NCBI RefSeq assembly: GCF_015277735.1 | Contig: NZ_JADHDA010000006.1 | Location: 1-64,000 of the forward strand | DNA: 64,000 nucleotides | Direction of reading: 5' to 3' | Origin: Psychrobacter sp. NG254 | GTDB taxonomy: Bacteria > Pseudomonadota > Gammaproteobacteria > Pseudomonadales > Moraxellaceae | Program-made: the position numbers and the translations under genes | Notes under the pieces: generated by a model | The model's database searches: none | The model's input: the letters and a program-made list of their open reading frames with translations, nothing else | What the model was told of the DNA's origin: nothing | Shown: piece by piece, positions 27,442-36,730 of the stretch | Position numbering within the stretch: the stretch's first letter is position 1 | Layout: every line of letters starts with the position of its first letter

Positions 27442-27477
27442 AAAAAGCGACTCACTATCAATAGTGAGTCGCTTTTT
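27442..27477. terminator. Perfect 16-bp bidirectional terminator
   Basis: A perfect 16-bp stem (27442-27457 / 27462-27477) with loop TCAA and A/T tracts on both sides. It is shared by convergent mutY and tesB. The outer arms are the same as in the terminator at 4951. Confidence 0.9.
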
Positions 27478-27502
27478 ATGATTATAACTCAGATATAGCA
27501 GG

Positions 27503-28405
27503 CTAAGACTTTGGCACACGCAAGCGCATCAGGCCTTCTTGTTGTACCGTGGCGACCAGCTTACCATCTTGCCAAAACTGTCCGTGGTTTAGCCCTTTCG
27601 CATTGGATGTCGTGTCACTCCACATGTCGTACAACATCCATTCGTTCAAATCAAAATCACGGTGAAAGTGCATTGAGTGATCGATGCTCGCCGCTTGTAG
27701 ACCACTGGTCATAAAGCTAACACCATGTGACATCAGTCCTGTACCTACTAAGTAAAAATCAGAAGAGAACGCTAGCAGTGCCTGCTGAATCGCCACCGGT
27801 TGATTGCCCAACTCGCGGATACGTAGCCAGTTTGCCTGCTTGGGTTTCATAGGTTCTGGGCTGATAGGGTTACGCGGTTTGACCGGTTTGATCTCCACAT
27901 GACGGCGACGCATAAACCTTGACTTTAATGCTTCTGGTACTTTGCCCACATTTTCTTCTTTTAAATCTTGTTCAGTCAGTAGATCCTCTGGTGGTGGATA
28001 GACCGGCATGTCTTCTTGATACTCAAGCCCCTCCTCCATCGGTGAAAATGAGGCAATCATCGAAAATATCACTTGCTCAACAGGTGGCTTACCACGCACT
28101 TCTTTGTACTGAATCGCGGTCACTTCACGTGCAGACAGACTACGACCATCGCGCAATCGACGCACTTGGTATATGACAGGCTGGTTGATATCGCCGCCGC
28201 GCAAAAAATACCCATGCAGTGAGTGACAAGGCTTGTCTTTATCTAATGTATGCGCCGCTGCCATAATCGCTTGTGCCAGCACTTGCCCACCAAATATCCG
28301 ACTGCCCACATAGTCATGGCTTTTACCCTCAAAGACATCGGGGGTAACCTCAATAAGTGCGATAGTAGCCAGCAGCTCATCGATCAGTTGCGAATTATTG
28401 GACAT
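27503..28405 (-). CDS. tesB: Acyl-CoA thioesterase II
   Basis: Hydrolyses acyl-CoA to free fatty acid and CoA. A double-hotdog protein with the TesB pattern: FGGQVLAQAIMAA near residue 40, HSLHGYFLRGGD near 70, RDGRSLSAREV near 97 and the C-terminal hotdog SIDHSMHFHRDFDLNEW near 245. At 300 residues it is slightly longer than E. coli TesB (286), because of a Lys/Pro-rich insert near 170-190. The frame is open to 28432, but the ATG at 28405 has AAGGA about 10 nt upstream and the conserved N-terminus, so it is preferred. Confidence 0.93.
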   Translation of the reverse strand: MSNNSQLIDELLATIALIEVTPDVFEGKSHDYVGSRIFGGQVLAQAIMAAAHTLDKDKPCHSLHGYFLRGGDINQPVIYQVRRLRDGRSLSAREVTAIQYKEVRGKPPVEQVIFSMIASFSPMEEGLEYQEDMPVYPPPEDLLTEQDLKEENVGKVPEALKSRFMRRRHVEIKPVKPRNPISPEPMKPKQANWLRIRELGNQPVAIQQALLAFSSDFYLVGTGLMSHGVSFMTSGLQAASIDHSMHFHRDFDLNEWMLYDMWSDTTSNAKGLNHGQFWQDGKLVATVQQEGLMRLRVPKS

Positions 28406-28585
28406 GACGATATGTTTCCTTATTTTTATCAAAAACGCTTGGCACCTATAATTATCAATGCCAGATAGCTGATGTGTTTGAATCTAAAATAATGTGAGAT
28501 CACTTGCTAAAATATACAAGAGAGACTGTTTGTAAGCCGCATCACCTAAGCGATGACAAGCCCTCTAGAGAGCAGCGCTATCGCG

Positions 28586-28693
28586 CTATGGTCAAAGAAG
28601 TCTAAAACGGGTACAAGGCCGCCGACTGCAGATTGTACAAACAGTACATCTAGGGAGGCTAACGCCGTAGCCGTTTAGTAGTTCTCTGACTAG
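28586..28693 (+). repeat. Small interspersed repeat, family 1, copy A
   Basis: An element of about 107 bp. It begins CTATGGTCAAAGAA and ends TTCTCTGACTAG, so the ends are imperfect inverted repeats. The interior shares GACTGCAGATTGTACAAA and, after a short gap, CTAACxCCGTAGC with copy B (28894-28992). It contains no ORF. Size, inverted ends and repetition suggest a MITE-like element. Confidence 0.75.
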
Positions 28694-28840
28694 AAATATT
28701 TATTATCAATATAAAAGGTAAACATCTTACCCAATATCGATGGCTTTGACTAGCTACTGCACACCTACTCATAAGTATTGCTTTGCAATTTCCGCTCAAC
28801 AAGCGATGAGCAATCAGTGGGCAAACGTGGTCTCAATCAC

Positions 28841-28872
28841 AAAAAAACGAGATGTCTAATAACATCTCGTTT
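28841..28872 (-). terminator. Intrinsic terminator of rapA
   Basis: A perfect 11-bp stem AAACGAGATGT / ACATCTCGTTT (28845-28855 / 28862-28872). On the minus strand it is followed by seven T. It lies about 130 nt after the rapA stop, with repeat copy B in between. Confidence 0.8.
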
Positions 28873-28893
28873 CTATATTCATCTGAATACTTA

Positions 28894-28992
28894 TATAGTC
28901 AAAGAAATTTAAAATTGCTATAAGGCAGTCGACTGCAGATTGTACAAATAGGAAGACTAACACCGTAGCAGTTTAGTCGTTCTCTGACTATA
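28894..28992 (+). repeat. Small interspersed repeat, family 1, copy B
   Basis: A 99-bp element with perfect 8-bp ends TATAGTCA (28894-28901) and TGACTATA (28985-28992), extended inward by (A/G)AGAA. It is collinear with copy A but lacks about 11 bp in the middle. It lies in the 3' untranslated part of rapA, between the stop codon and the terminator. Confidence 0.8.
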
Positions 28993-29001
28993 GCATGATG
29001 C

Positions 29002-31890
29002 TTAAGGCTTGACTGCTACCAGTACACGGATAGAGTCCGGTACGAGTGATAAGTTGCCAAGCGCTTGCTCGCCTTGCGCTTTTAATTGCTCTAAGCGCTC
29101 AATCTCTTCGGGGCGTACGTTTGGATTGATGGTTTGTAGATGTTTTAGGCGTTTGATTTCGCGTGACCACTGCTGACTAAAACGTGCGCTTGCTTGCTCA
29201 CCAATCTCAGCGATCTGCTGACGTGCGATGTTTTCAGCTTCATAATAACGCTGCTCAATCACATCGCCGCGCACTTTAATCACTTGGCGAGCTCTGTTTT
29301 TGTCCAAGCGCTCAATGTGCGGCATGATCATCTCAGCGCTGATACGAGCAGACAAATCACTGCCCTGCTCACTGATAAACACCCGAATGTTTTGTGTGGT
29401 CAATGTCGCTGGCAGGTTGAGCAATCTTGGTGCGATCGCCTCTACGCGGAAGTTCACCTCTAGCAGTACCATGCCTTGCGGGACGGCAGCACTCTTAAGC
29501 ATAGCAACTGTGGTATTACCAAAGGTGCTGGTACTTGCCAGCTCGTAGATAGCACGCATCAATGGATGCTCGTGCGTGATAAATTCAATGTCTTCACGTT
29601 GTAGCGCTTGGTCACGCTCAAAGGTCAACGTCATGCCATCTTCGTCACCCAGTGGCAAGCCATCGATATAATCACTAATTTCAGTGCTGTCAATCGGTGC
29701 GATAACCCACGAGCCATCGCGCTGGATATTGTGATCGATATTGGCAGAAGCAAAGAAGCGCTCAATGAAATGCGGCAGTAAATTATTGCCATCAAAGTCA
29801 CGCATAGCATCAGCGATACGGCCAGCGACACGCGGACGGCATGAGTTGTACTCTAGCAGACGATCACGGCCCGCTTGTAGCTGAGCCTCTAGTCCCAATC
29901 GCGTTTGTAGTGCTTCATCGATGATACCTTGCAAGATACTGCGATTGTCCGCTGTGTCCGCACCTTCTAGCATTGGCTTTAGGTCTTGAATATACTGCTC
30001 TTGTACGCTCTGCGCTGTTGGAGAAATCTGATTGAACATATTCAGCGCATTGTGATACCACTGATACAGACGCTCTTGCGCCGTGCCTTGTACATAAGGC
30101 ACATGCAGCATGATCTGCTGCGTCTGACCGATACGATCTAGACGACCAATACGCTGCTCTAGCGTATCTGGGTTGGCAGGCAGATCCCACAATATCAACT
30201 GGCTTGCAAACTGGAAGTTACGACCTTCTGAACCAATCTCTGAGCATAACAATATCTGCGCGCCTTCGCTATCAGCAAAGAATGCCGCTGCTTGGTCACG
30301 CTCAAGCAAAGTCATTTGCTCAGTAAAGATAGCCGTCTTGATACCAGCATGCAGACGCAATACGGCTTCTAAGCTCTCAACCGTCGCACCACTACGGGCA
30401 ATCAGTAGTACTTTTTTATGCTTGAGCTCACCGCGTAAGATATCAATCAACCAAGAGACACGAGGATCATCTTCTAACCAGCCGCCATCAGGTTGATTCT
30501 CTTCGCCCCATAGCTGCTCACGCAGTTTACCAGTGGTCTGATAGCTGCCTACCCATGCCTCAGGTAATGGCAATGGATACGGCTGACTGCTACGACCATG
30601 GAAGCCTTTGACACTCTCACGCGTGTTACGGAACAAAATACGGCCCGTACCATGACGGTCTAATAGTTCATTGAGTGCATGCGTTCGCAGTTTTTCGTCA
30701 TCGTTAATGGCTGCTAACTCATCAATACTGATATCTAGCAAGCTACTCAAAGCAGCGATTTTCCCTTCACTGACTGGCTTGTCTTCTATCAGCACACCAG
30801 CGACAGCAGCGGTTTCAGCAAATGCTGCTTGTCCGTCGATAAACTCATCTAAATCATCAAAACGATCTGGATCAAGCAAGCGCAAACGCGCAAAGTGACT
30901 TTGAGCGCCCAATTGTTCAGGTGTCGCCGTCAATAGCATCACGCCAGGGGTTTCTTCAGCGAAATCTGCGATTAGGTCATATTTGTCGTTGCCACCTTGT
31001 GCCTCATCCCAATGCAGATGATGCGCTTCATCAACGACCAATAGATCAAACCCTGCATCCATCGCTTGATCGTACAAATCTGGATGATCAATTAATAAAT
31101 CCATACCAGCGATGATACATTGCTCAGTGGCAAAGACATTTTGCTCAGGATCATGTTCTTTGATAGCAGCCGTACGCACCAAATCAAACAGCGCAAAGTT
31201 CAGGTTAAAACGACGACGCAGCTCAATCATCCACTGGTATTGCAAACTATCTGGCACCAGAATGAGAACGCGCTCAGCTTTACCGGTCAATAGCTGCTGA
31301 TGGATAATCATGCCCGCTTCGATGGTTTTACCCAACCCCACTTCGTCAGCGAGTAATACGCGCGGCGCGATACGTTTGCCGACTTCATGTGCGATATATA
31401 GCTGATGCTCGATGATATCGACACGCGCACCCATCATGCCTTTTAGTGGATGACCTGCTAGCGCAGCCTGCATACGCAAGATATCTTGACGCAGCTCATA
31501 CCAATCACCGCGCTCAATACGACCAGCCAGCAGGCGCTCAAGCGGCTTGGCAAGCGTGATATTAGCGGCAAGGCGTGTCTCCATGATACCGCGCTCGTGC
31601 TCATCGACGCCATATTTGAGCACACCCATCACTTCATCGACGGCATTGACGACATAGCTTTTGCCATCTTGATCATAAATGCTGTCACCCACCTTGAACA
31701 CCACGCGCGATAGCGGCGCAGAGTTCTTGGCATAGACGCGCGTCTCTTCACTTTGCGGAAATAAAATATGCACACATCGATCATCGACATCGATGACCAC
31801 ACCCAAGCCAAGCTCAGACTCCGTATCAGATAAATAACGTTGGCCAACGGCGAATTCAGTACTGTGCAATGAAGCAATAGAGATAGTCAT
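29002..31890 (-). CDS. rapA: RNA polymerase-associated ATPase RapA
   Basis: An SWI2/SNF2 ATPase that binds RNA polymerase and helps recycle it after transcription. The N-terminal Tudor-like domains cover about 1-110. The helicase core has Walker A ADEVGLGKTIEAG and DEAH box VVDEAHHL. The second RecA lobe includes SEIGSEGRNFQFA and RIGRLDRIGQ, and the C-terminal domain starts at about residue 640. The length of about 962 residues matches E. coli RapA (968). The frame is open to 31935, but the ATG at 31890 (MTISIASLHS) fits the conserved N-terminus better. Confidence 0.96.
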   Translation of the reverse strand: MTISIASLHSTEFAVGQRYLSDTESELGLGVVIDVDDRCVHILFPQSEETRVYAKNSAPLSRVVFKVGDSIYDQDGKSYVVNAVDEVMGVLKYGVDEHERGIMETRLAANITLAKPLERLLAGRIERGDWYELRQDILRMQAALAGHPLKGMMGARVDIIEHQLYIAHEVGKRIAPRVLLADEVGLGKTIEAGMIIHQQLLTGKAERVLILVPDSLQYQWMIELRRRFNLNFALFDLVRTAAIKEHDPEQNVFATEQCIIAGMDLLIDHPDLYDQAMDAGFDLLVVDEAHHLHWDEAQGGNDKYDLIADFAEETPGVMLLTATPEQLGAQSHFARLRLLDPDRFDDLDEFIDGQAAFAETAAVAGVLIEDKPVSEGKIAALSSLLDISIDELAAINDDEKLRTHALNELLDRHGTGRILFRNTRESVKGFHGRSSQPYPLPLPEAWVGSYQTTGKLREQLWGEENQPDGGWLEDDPRVSWLIDILRGELKHKKVLLIARSGATVESLEAVLRLHAGIKTAIFTEQMTLLERDQAAAFFADSEGAQILLCSEIGSEGRNFQFASQLILWDLPANPDTLEQRIGRLDRIGQTQQIMLHVPYVQGTAQERLYQWYHNALNMFNQISPTAQSVQEQYIQDLKPMLEGADTADNRSILQGIIDEALQTRLGLEAQLQAGRDRLLEYNSCRPRVAGRIADAMRDFDGNNLLPHFIERFFASANIDHNIQRDGSWVIAPIDSTEISDYIDGLPLGDEDGMTLTFERDQALQREDIEFITHEHPLMRAIYELASTSTFGNTTVAMLKSAAVPQGMVLLEVNFRVEAIAPRLLNLPATLTTQNIRVFISEQGSDLSARISAEMIMPHIERLDKNRARQVIKVRGDVIEQRYYEAENIARQQIAEIGEQASARFSQQWSREIKRLKHLQTINPNVRPEEIERLEQLKAQGEQALGNLSLVPDSIRVLVAVKP

Positions 31891-32356
31891 AAGGCGATGT
31901 CTTTTGTACTCAGATAATAAAAAATTAGATACCAATAGTGGCTTATGATAGCGATTAGGGGACTATGAATGCAGATTATCAACGAACTTAAAAGCACTCT
32001 TAGAAAAACCAATCGCCACGCGCAGCCATTATATAACGTTAGCGGCTAGATGAGTGCGTTAAGTTGACTTTTCAAGTGGTCAATTTTGATAGATTGGGAG
32101 GCTTGTGATATGAATTTAGGCAGTATTTACTTGGCACTGTATTTTAGAGAGGTGCTGCGGGTGAATATAATCTATTCAAGTTCAAGCTAGGATCAATGTG
32201 TTGAGATAGGTCTGTGGCTGGCATCACCCTTTCACACATTCAGTGGATTACTTTTTGCTTAAAAAGACCAACGTGCTACATTAAGCCGATACTCATTCAT
32301 AAGACAACTATTCGTCAGACCATCATCGATATGACAACAATAAATAAGGAGCAATC
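31891..32356. other. Divergent promoter region between rapA and the dehydrogenase gene
   Basis: No gene is visible. It must carry promoters in both directions. I see AT-rich stretches but no unambiguous consensus box and no repeat element. Confidence 0.4.
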
Positions 32357-33301
32357 ATGCAGGCTGTTTTTTTAGATAAAGGTACATTCTCTGAGGGTAT
32401 TGACTTGCCAGCACCAGAGGGTGTGAGCAATTACATTACTTATAACGATACCCCTAAAGACACCGCTGTCATTATTAAGCGCTGCCGTGACGCGGATATC
32501 ATCATTACTAATAAAGTTCAAATCAGTGCAGATGTGATTAGCCAACTACCCAAGCTCAAGCTTATCCAACTGACGGCTACTGGCATGAACAATGTCGATC
32601 AAGATGCTTGTCATGAGCACGGTGTTGCGCTCTACAATGTCGCAGGCTATGCGGTCAAAAGCGTGCCCGAACATACCTTTATGCTCATGCTAAACTCAAT
32701 GCGTGCAGGCATCCATTACCATCAAAAAGTTGCTGATGGCTCATGGCTGGCAAACGGTAATTTTTGTCTGCTTGATATTCCGCTGATAGATTTGGAAGAC
32801 AAAACACTGGGCATCATTGGTATCGGCACGATTGGCAAACGCGTGACCGAAATCGCCCGCGCCTTTGGCATGACAGTATTATGGGCAGAGCATCAAGGTC
32901 GTGCGCCGCGCAGCGATGACTATACTGCGTTTGATGACGTGCTGGCACAAGCTGATGTGCTCAGTCTGCATTGTCCTTTGACCGAACAAACCGAGCATTT
33001 GATTAATAAAGACACCTTGGCAAAAATGACGAAACAACCACTCATCGTCAACGTCGCGCGCGGCGGTATCGTCGATAGCCAGGCATTAACTGACGCGATT
33101 AATAATGAGCAAATCATAGGCTATGCCAGCGATGTGTTTGAACAAGAGCCCATCGCAGCCGACGACCCTTTATTGACGATGTCTAATCACCCTCGCGTCA
33201 TCTTTAGTCCGCACAACGCTTGGGGCAGCAAAAGCGCGCAAGAGACTCTGTGGGTGATGCTAAGCAAGCAAGTTGCTGACTTTATTGACAATCACCATTG
33301 A
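32357..33301 (+). CDS. D-isomer-specific 2-hydroxyacid dehydrogenase
   Basis: A 314-residue NAD(P)-dependent reductase. The Rossmann motif is GIGTIG (155-160). The catalytic residues are Arg235 (NVARGG), Glu264 (FEQEPI) and His286 (SPHNAWGS). The His followed by N-A-W rather than I-A-G, and the general layout, resemble hydroxypyruvate/glyoxylate reductases of the HprA (glycerate dehydrogenase) group. Substrate assignment is inference. An AAGGAG Shine-Dalgarno sequence precedes the ATG. It is convergent with the monooxygenase gene 27 nt away, with no terminator seen between them. Confidence 0.88.
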   Translation: MQAVFLDKGTFSEGIDLPAPEGVSNYITYNDTPKDTAVIIKRCRDADIIITNKVQISADVISQLPKLKLIQLTATGMNNVDQDACHEHGVALYNVAGYAVKSVPEHTFMLMLNSMRAGIHYHQKVADGSWLANGNFCLLDIPLIDLEDKTLGIIGIGTIGKRVTEIARAFGMTVLWAEHQGRAPRSDDYTAFDDVLAQADVLSLHCPLTEQTEHLINKDTLAKMTKQPLIVNVARGGIVDSQALTDAINNEQIIGYASDVFEQEPIAADDPLLTMSNHPRVIFSPHNAWGSKSAQETLWVMLSKQVADFIDNHH

Positions 33302-33328
33302 TAGTGGCTTTTAATAATCAACAAGCTA

Positions 33329-34954
33329 CTAACGACTAAAATGTAGCCAATCGTCTTTTATTTTGCGATATTTCAGCATGATACGGTCACTTAGGTAGTT
33401 ATTGGTCACGTGCCAAGGGTAGCGATCGCCTTGCTTTGGCAGCGCATCTTTGGCACGATTGACATATCCTGATGACAGCGAGCCCATGACAGTATCTTCC
33501 TGTGCATGTGCTTTATCGTTCGCCGTTTGTGCTTGTGGTAGTACTACTTGGTAGCGATGCTGGTGCATGTAGCTAAGTAGCCTGAGCACATACTGGCACG
33601 CCAAATCGATTTTTAGCGTCCATGAGGCATTGGTATAACCGAACAGCACTGCCATGTTGGGCACATTTTCAACCATGACGGCTTTATACGTCATACGAGT
33701 CCCGATATCGACCGCTTGACCATCGATATAGACAGCAGCGCCGCCTAACATCTGTAGTTTTAGCCCTGTCGCCGTCACAATGATATCTGCATCAAGATGC
33801 TGGCCAGATTTTAGTAGGATACCCGTCTTAGTAAAGTGATTGATCTGATCTGTCACCACCGCTGCACGTTTTCCCTGAAAGGCTTTAAACATATCACTGT
33901 CTGGTACTGCGCAGACGCGTTGATCCCACGGATTATAATCTGGCAAAAAGTGCTTAATATCAATCCCGCTACCTTTCAGCTCTTTTTTCACCCCTCCCTT
34001 TAGTACGGCTTTCATCACTTTTGGGGCATAAATGGCAACTTTATACAGCCCTTGTTGTATTAAGACGTTGCGTGTACGCAGTACGGTATAAGCCTGCGCT
34101 TTTGATAAAGGGGAAAACTTACCTGATAACCAGTCAATCGCATAGTCATCGCCCGGCACGCTCGCTACATAAGTGGGCGTACGCTGGAGCATGGTGACAT
34201 GCCGCGCGCATTGTTCTGCGTCTTCATCTACTAGCGCAGGTAGCAACGTCATCGCAGTGGCACCGCTGCCAATGATGACAACTTTTTTGTCTTGGTACTC
34301 TAGATTATCCCAATGCTGCGGATGGACGATACGACCTTTAAAATCCTCTTCTGCATCAAACGTTGGTCGATACCCTTGTTCATAGTCATAATAGCCGGTC
34401 GCACCTACCACAAACTTAGCGGTTTTAATAAATATGTCACCGCTAGCATGGTCTTTGATGGTCGCTGACCACTGCTGATCGTCACTCGACCATGAGAGCT
34501 GCTGCACCTCATGCTGGTAGCGAATGTGCTCAGTCACTTTGAATTCACGTGCCGTGTCTGCAATATAGCGTTTGATATCACTGCCTTTTGCCAACATTCT
34601 GTAATCTAACCACGGTCGAAAATTGTAGCCAAAAGTCAAAGCATCAGAGTCAGATCGAATACCAGGGTATGTGAATAAATCCCAGGTTCCGCCCAAATCA
34701 GCACGTTTTTCGAATATGGCAAAGCGCTGAGGATTCTTTTGCTGATGGGTCAATTTTTTCTTTTTTTGATGTTTTGAGCTTTTATGACCGAATAAGTCTT
34801 TATGCTGTTGCTGCTGTAAACGGCACGCCATGCCAATACCCGCGATGCCCGCACCGATAATCATTACTTCATAATCAGCTGGCGCGGTCGACTTTTGGCT
34901 TTTACGTCTAAAACGATTTCTCATGGCCTGTTTGGTGGTTGTGATATCAAGCAT
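33329..34954 (-). CDS. Flavin-dependent monooxygenase of the Baeyer-Villiger type
   Basis: 541 residues. The FAD motif is GAGIAG (34-39), the NADPH motif is IGSGATA (228-234), and the Baeyer-Villiger fingerprint FxGxxxHxxxW is exact: Phe205, Gly207, His211, Trp215. The ATG motif VTATGL lies near 390. Known relatives insert oxygen next to ketones or oxidise heteroatoms; the substrate here is unknown. Odd feature: residues 48-75, between the first beta-alpha unit and the next strand, hold a Gln/Lys/His-rich basic insertion (KHQKKKK). The start at 34954 has AAGGA 8 nt upstream. It stands alone. Confidence 0.9.
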   Translation of the reverse strand: MLDITTTKQAMRNRFRRKSQKSTAPADYEVMIIGAGIAGIGMACRLQQQQHKDLFGHKSSKHQKKKKLTHQQKNPQRFAIFEKRADLGGTWDLFTYPGIRSDSDALTFGYNFRPWLDYRMLAKGSDIKRYIADTAREFKVTEHIRYQHEVQQLSWSSDDQQWSATIKDHASGDIFIKTAKFVVGATGYYDYEQGYRPTFDAEEDFKGRIVHPQHWDNLEYQDKKVVIIGSGATAMTLLPALVDEDAEQCARHVTMLQRTPTYVASVPGDDYAIDWLSGKFSPLSKAQAYTVLRTRNVLIQQGLYKVAIYAPKVMKAVLKGGVKKELKGSGIDIKHFLPDYNPWDQRVCAVPDSDMFKAFQGKRAAVVTDQINHFTKTGILLKSGQHLDADIIVTATGLKLQMLGGAAVYIDGQAVDIGTRMTYKAVMVENVPNMAVLFGYTNASWTLKIDLACQYVLRLLSYMHQHRYQVVLPQAQTANDKAHAQEDTVMGSLSSGYVNRAKDALPKQGDRYPWHVTNNYLSDRIMLKYRKIKDDWLHFSR

Positions 34955-35156
34955 ACTTTCATCCTTGTGTTTGCATGACTGGTGCTACATAGCGAACATG
35001 TTTTTCGTAAAATGTGCGGCGGATAGTTGCTATCCATTACACGCTTTATCCAATGCTTATAGTCAGTAATTGGTCATCACTTTGCCACTACTATTTACAA
35101 CCCTTGAGTCAACATTGCATACATCAGGGATGCCACGTTTTAAAACTGGCAAGGTA

Positions 35157-35870
35157 TTAGAACGGACACGGGCTTTCCCAGTCCATCCAAGCACCCAGTA
35201 CCGGATGCTTGAGACGTAATTGCTGTGCATGTAGATTGAGCCTTGATGCTATCTCTAATGCCGCACCTTCAGCATAGATCGGATCACCAATCATCACATG
35301 ATCGACATGTACCATATGGACACGCAGCTGATGGCTACGGCCTGTGACGGGTTTTAGCATCACTCTTGTGACTGTATGACCCTCACAGGTTTCATGGGCC
35401 AGTACTTCATACAGCGTCAGTGCATGCTTTGACCAATCGTGATCGACGATGTGACGAGGCTTGGTCGCAGGTTCATAGCGCACTGGCACTGATATTTTGC
35501 CAGTTGCACCAACCTGCTCCCACTGGCCAAAGACACGCGCTTGATATTTTTTTTGCGGTAAACGCTCAATGAACTGCTTACTAATATGAGTCTGTGCGGC
35601 GGCATTTTTTGCAAAAATAAGCAGTCCTGAGGTATCCATATCTAGGCGATGAATCAGTTTGACGGCTGGATTGGCGCGCTCAAGGCGCGAAAGCAAACTC
35701 ACCTTTAGCGTTTTTCCATCGACACTCAATAGTCCCGCAGGCTTATCAACCACCCAAATGTCGTCATCTTCGTAGACCGTGATCGCTTGGGCAAACTCCC
35801 TAAAAAACTCAATGGGGTAAGCATTTTCTTGGGTATTCAGAGCATTGACTGCTTCATCAGTGAAAGACAT
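35157..35870 (-). CDS. RluA-family pseudouridine synthase
   Basis: 237 residues. The catalytic motif HRLDMDTSG (74-82) holds the nucleophile Asp77. The N-terminal VVDKPAGLLSV (40-50) and the C-terminal GRSHQLRVHM are the other RluA hallmarks. It lacks an S4 domain, as in RluA itself, which modifies 23S U746 and tRNA U32; I cannot tell which RNA this one modifies. No strong Shine-Dalgarno sequence is seen before 35870. The upstream 360 bp hold repeat copy C and the trxA promoter region. Confidence 0.9.
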   Translation of the reverse strand: MSFTDEAVNALNTQENAYPIEFFREFAQAITVYEDDDIWVVDKPAGLLSVDGKTLKVSLLSRLERANPAVKLIHRLDMDTSGLLIFAKNAAAQTHISKQFIERLPQKKYQARVFGQWEQVGATGKISVPVRYEPATKPRHIVDHDWSKHALTLYEVLAHETCEGHTVTRVMLKPVTGRSHQLRVHMVHVDHVMIGDPIYAEGAALEIASRLNLHAQQLRLKHPVLGAWMDWESPCPF

Positions 35871-35935
35871 AACATTAACTACTTATATAAATTGGGTGTG
35901 ATGTGAGGGTTTTGACCGCGGTATTATAACCATTC

Positions 35936-36036
35936 CACTATAAAAGTATTACAGCGTTAACCTCGCTTGAAGTATCAAATATACATCTACACTCGGTTGC
36001 CTTGTACTACTTTTAAATTGAATCGACTATATAGTG
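35936..36036 (-). repeat. Small interspersed repeat, family 1, diverged copy C (reverse orientation)
   Basis: 101 bp with inverted ends CACTATA (35936-35942) and TATAGTG (36030-36036). Read on the minus strand it keeps the family order: TATAGTC, then TTTAAAA, GTACAAGGC, CCGAxTG, GAGGxTAACGC and TTTTATAGT. These match copies A and B in sequence order but with many substitutions. Confidence 0.6.
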
Positions 36037-36233
36037 CTTTGATTTATTGTACTCATGGCAATTGTTAAACAATTTAACCAGCCTGCATCTGTCAAGATTG
36101 AACAAACATGTTAATATAATGGCACATTTTCACCACTTCCAAATAATTCTTTAATCACATATCAGCTTATTATTAGACCAATATTTAGGTTGCTATGCGG
36201 TGATAGAAATAATAAAACAAGAGAGATAACATT

Positions 36234-36560
36234 ATGTCAGACCTTATTTTACATACCACCGATGCCGACTTTGACAAAGACGTACTAGAGTCAGATGTGC
36301 CTGTATTGGTAGATTTTTGGGCAGCATGGTGTGGCCCTTGTAAAGCCATTGCTCCTATTTTAGAAGATCTTGCCTCTGAGTACCAAGGCAAAGTTAAAAT
36401 TGTCAAAGTTGATGTGGATAGCAACCCACAAGCGGCCAGCCGTTTTGGTATCCGTAACATCCCAACGCTATTTGTCTTTAAAGATGGCGAAAAAGTTGAC
36501 TCAGTCATGGGTCTTCAGCCAAAAGCTGAATTGGCCAAAGTATTGGACAAGCATGTATAA
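36234..36560 (+). CDS. trxA: Thioredoxin 1
   Basis: A cytosolic disulfide reductant. The 108 residues carry the active site WCGPC (Cys33, Cys36), the buried Asp (VDFWAAW) and the cis-Pro segment RNIPTLFVF. Length and motifs are those of E. coli TrxA. A TATAAT-like box occurs about 115 nt upstream (near 36115), and a near-palindrome AATTGT-T-AAACAATT lies near 36060. Its position directly before rho is the widespread trxA-rho order; a terminator (36608-36642) and a rho promoter lie between them. Confidence 0.97.
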   Translation: MSDLILHTTDADFDKDVLESDVPVLVDFWAAWCGPCKAIAPILEDLASEYQGKVKIVKVDVDSNPQAASRFGIRNIPTLFVFKDGEKVDSVMGLQPKAELAKVLDKHV

Positions 36561-36607
36561 GTCTTCTTTTCGCGACAGACTATTCTGCGTGTAAAGTAGC
36601 ATCCATC

Positions 36608-36642
36608 AAAAAGCCATTATCTAATGAAGATAGTGGCTTTTT
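36608..36642 (+). terminator. Intrinsic terminator of trxA
   Basis: A 15-bp stem (36608-36622 / 36628-36642, one wobble pair) with core AGCCATTATCT, loop AATGA and T6 at the end of the descending arm. Confidence 0.85.
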
Positions 36643-36695
36643 TGCTTGTTTTTTGTGCAAAAAGCTTGATTCTATGACTTTTTTGGCAAAATTTA

Positions 36696-36725
36696 TTGAC
36701 AACGCTATTGTGAAGACCGTATAGT
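36696..36725 (+). promoter_or_regulatory. rho promoter
   Basis: Consensus -35 TTGACA (36696-36701), an 18-bp spacer and -10 TATAGT (36720-36725). Transcription should start near 36732, leaving a leader of about 350 nt before the rho ATG. Confidence 0.7.
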
Positions 36726-36730
36726 CTGCT

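Noticed and set aside
36058..36075. Near-palindrome AATTGT-T-AAACAATT before trxA as an operator
   Set aside because: Too AT-rich to be distinguished from chance, and no known regulator consensus fits.
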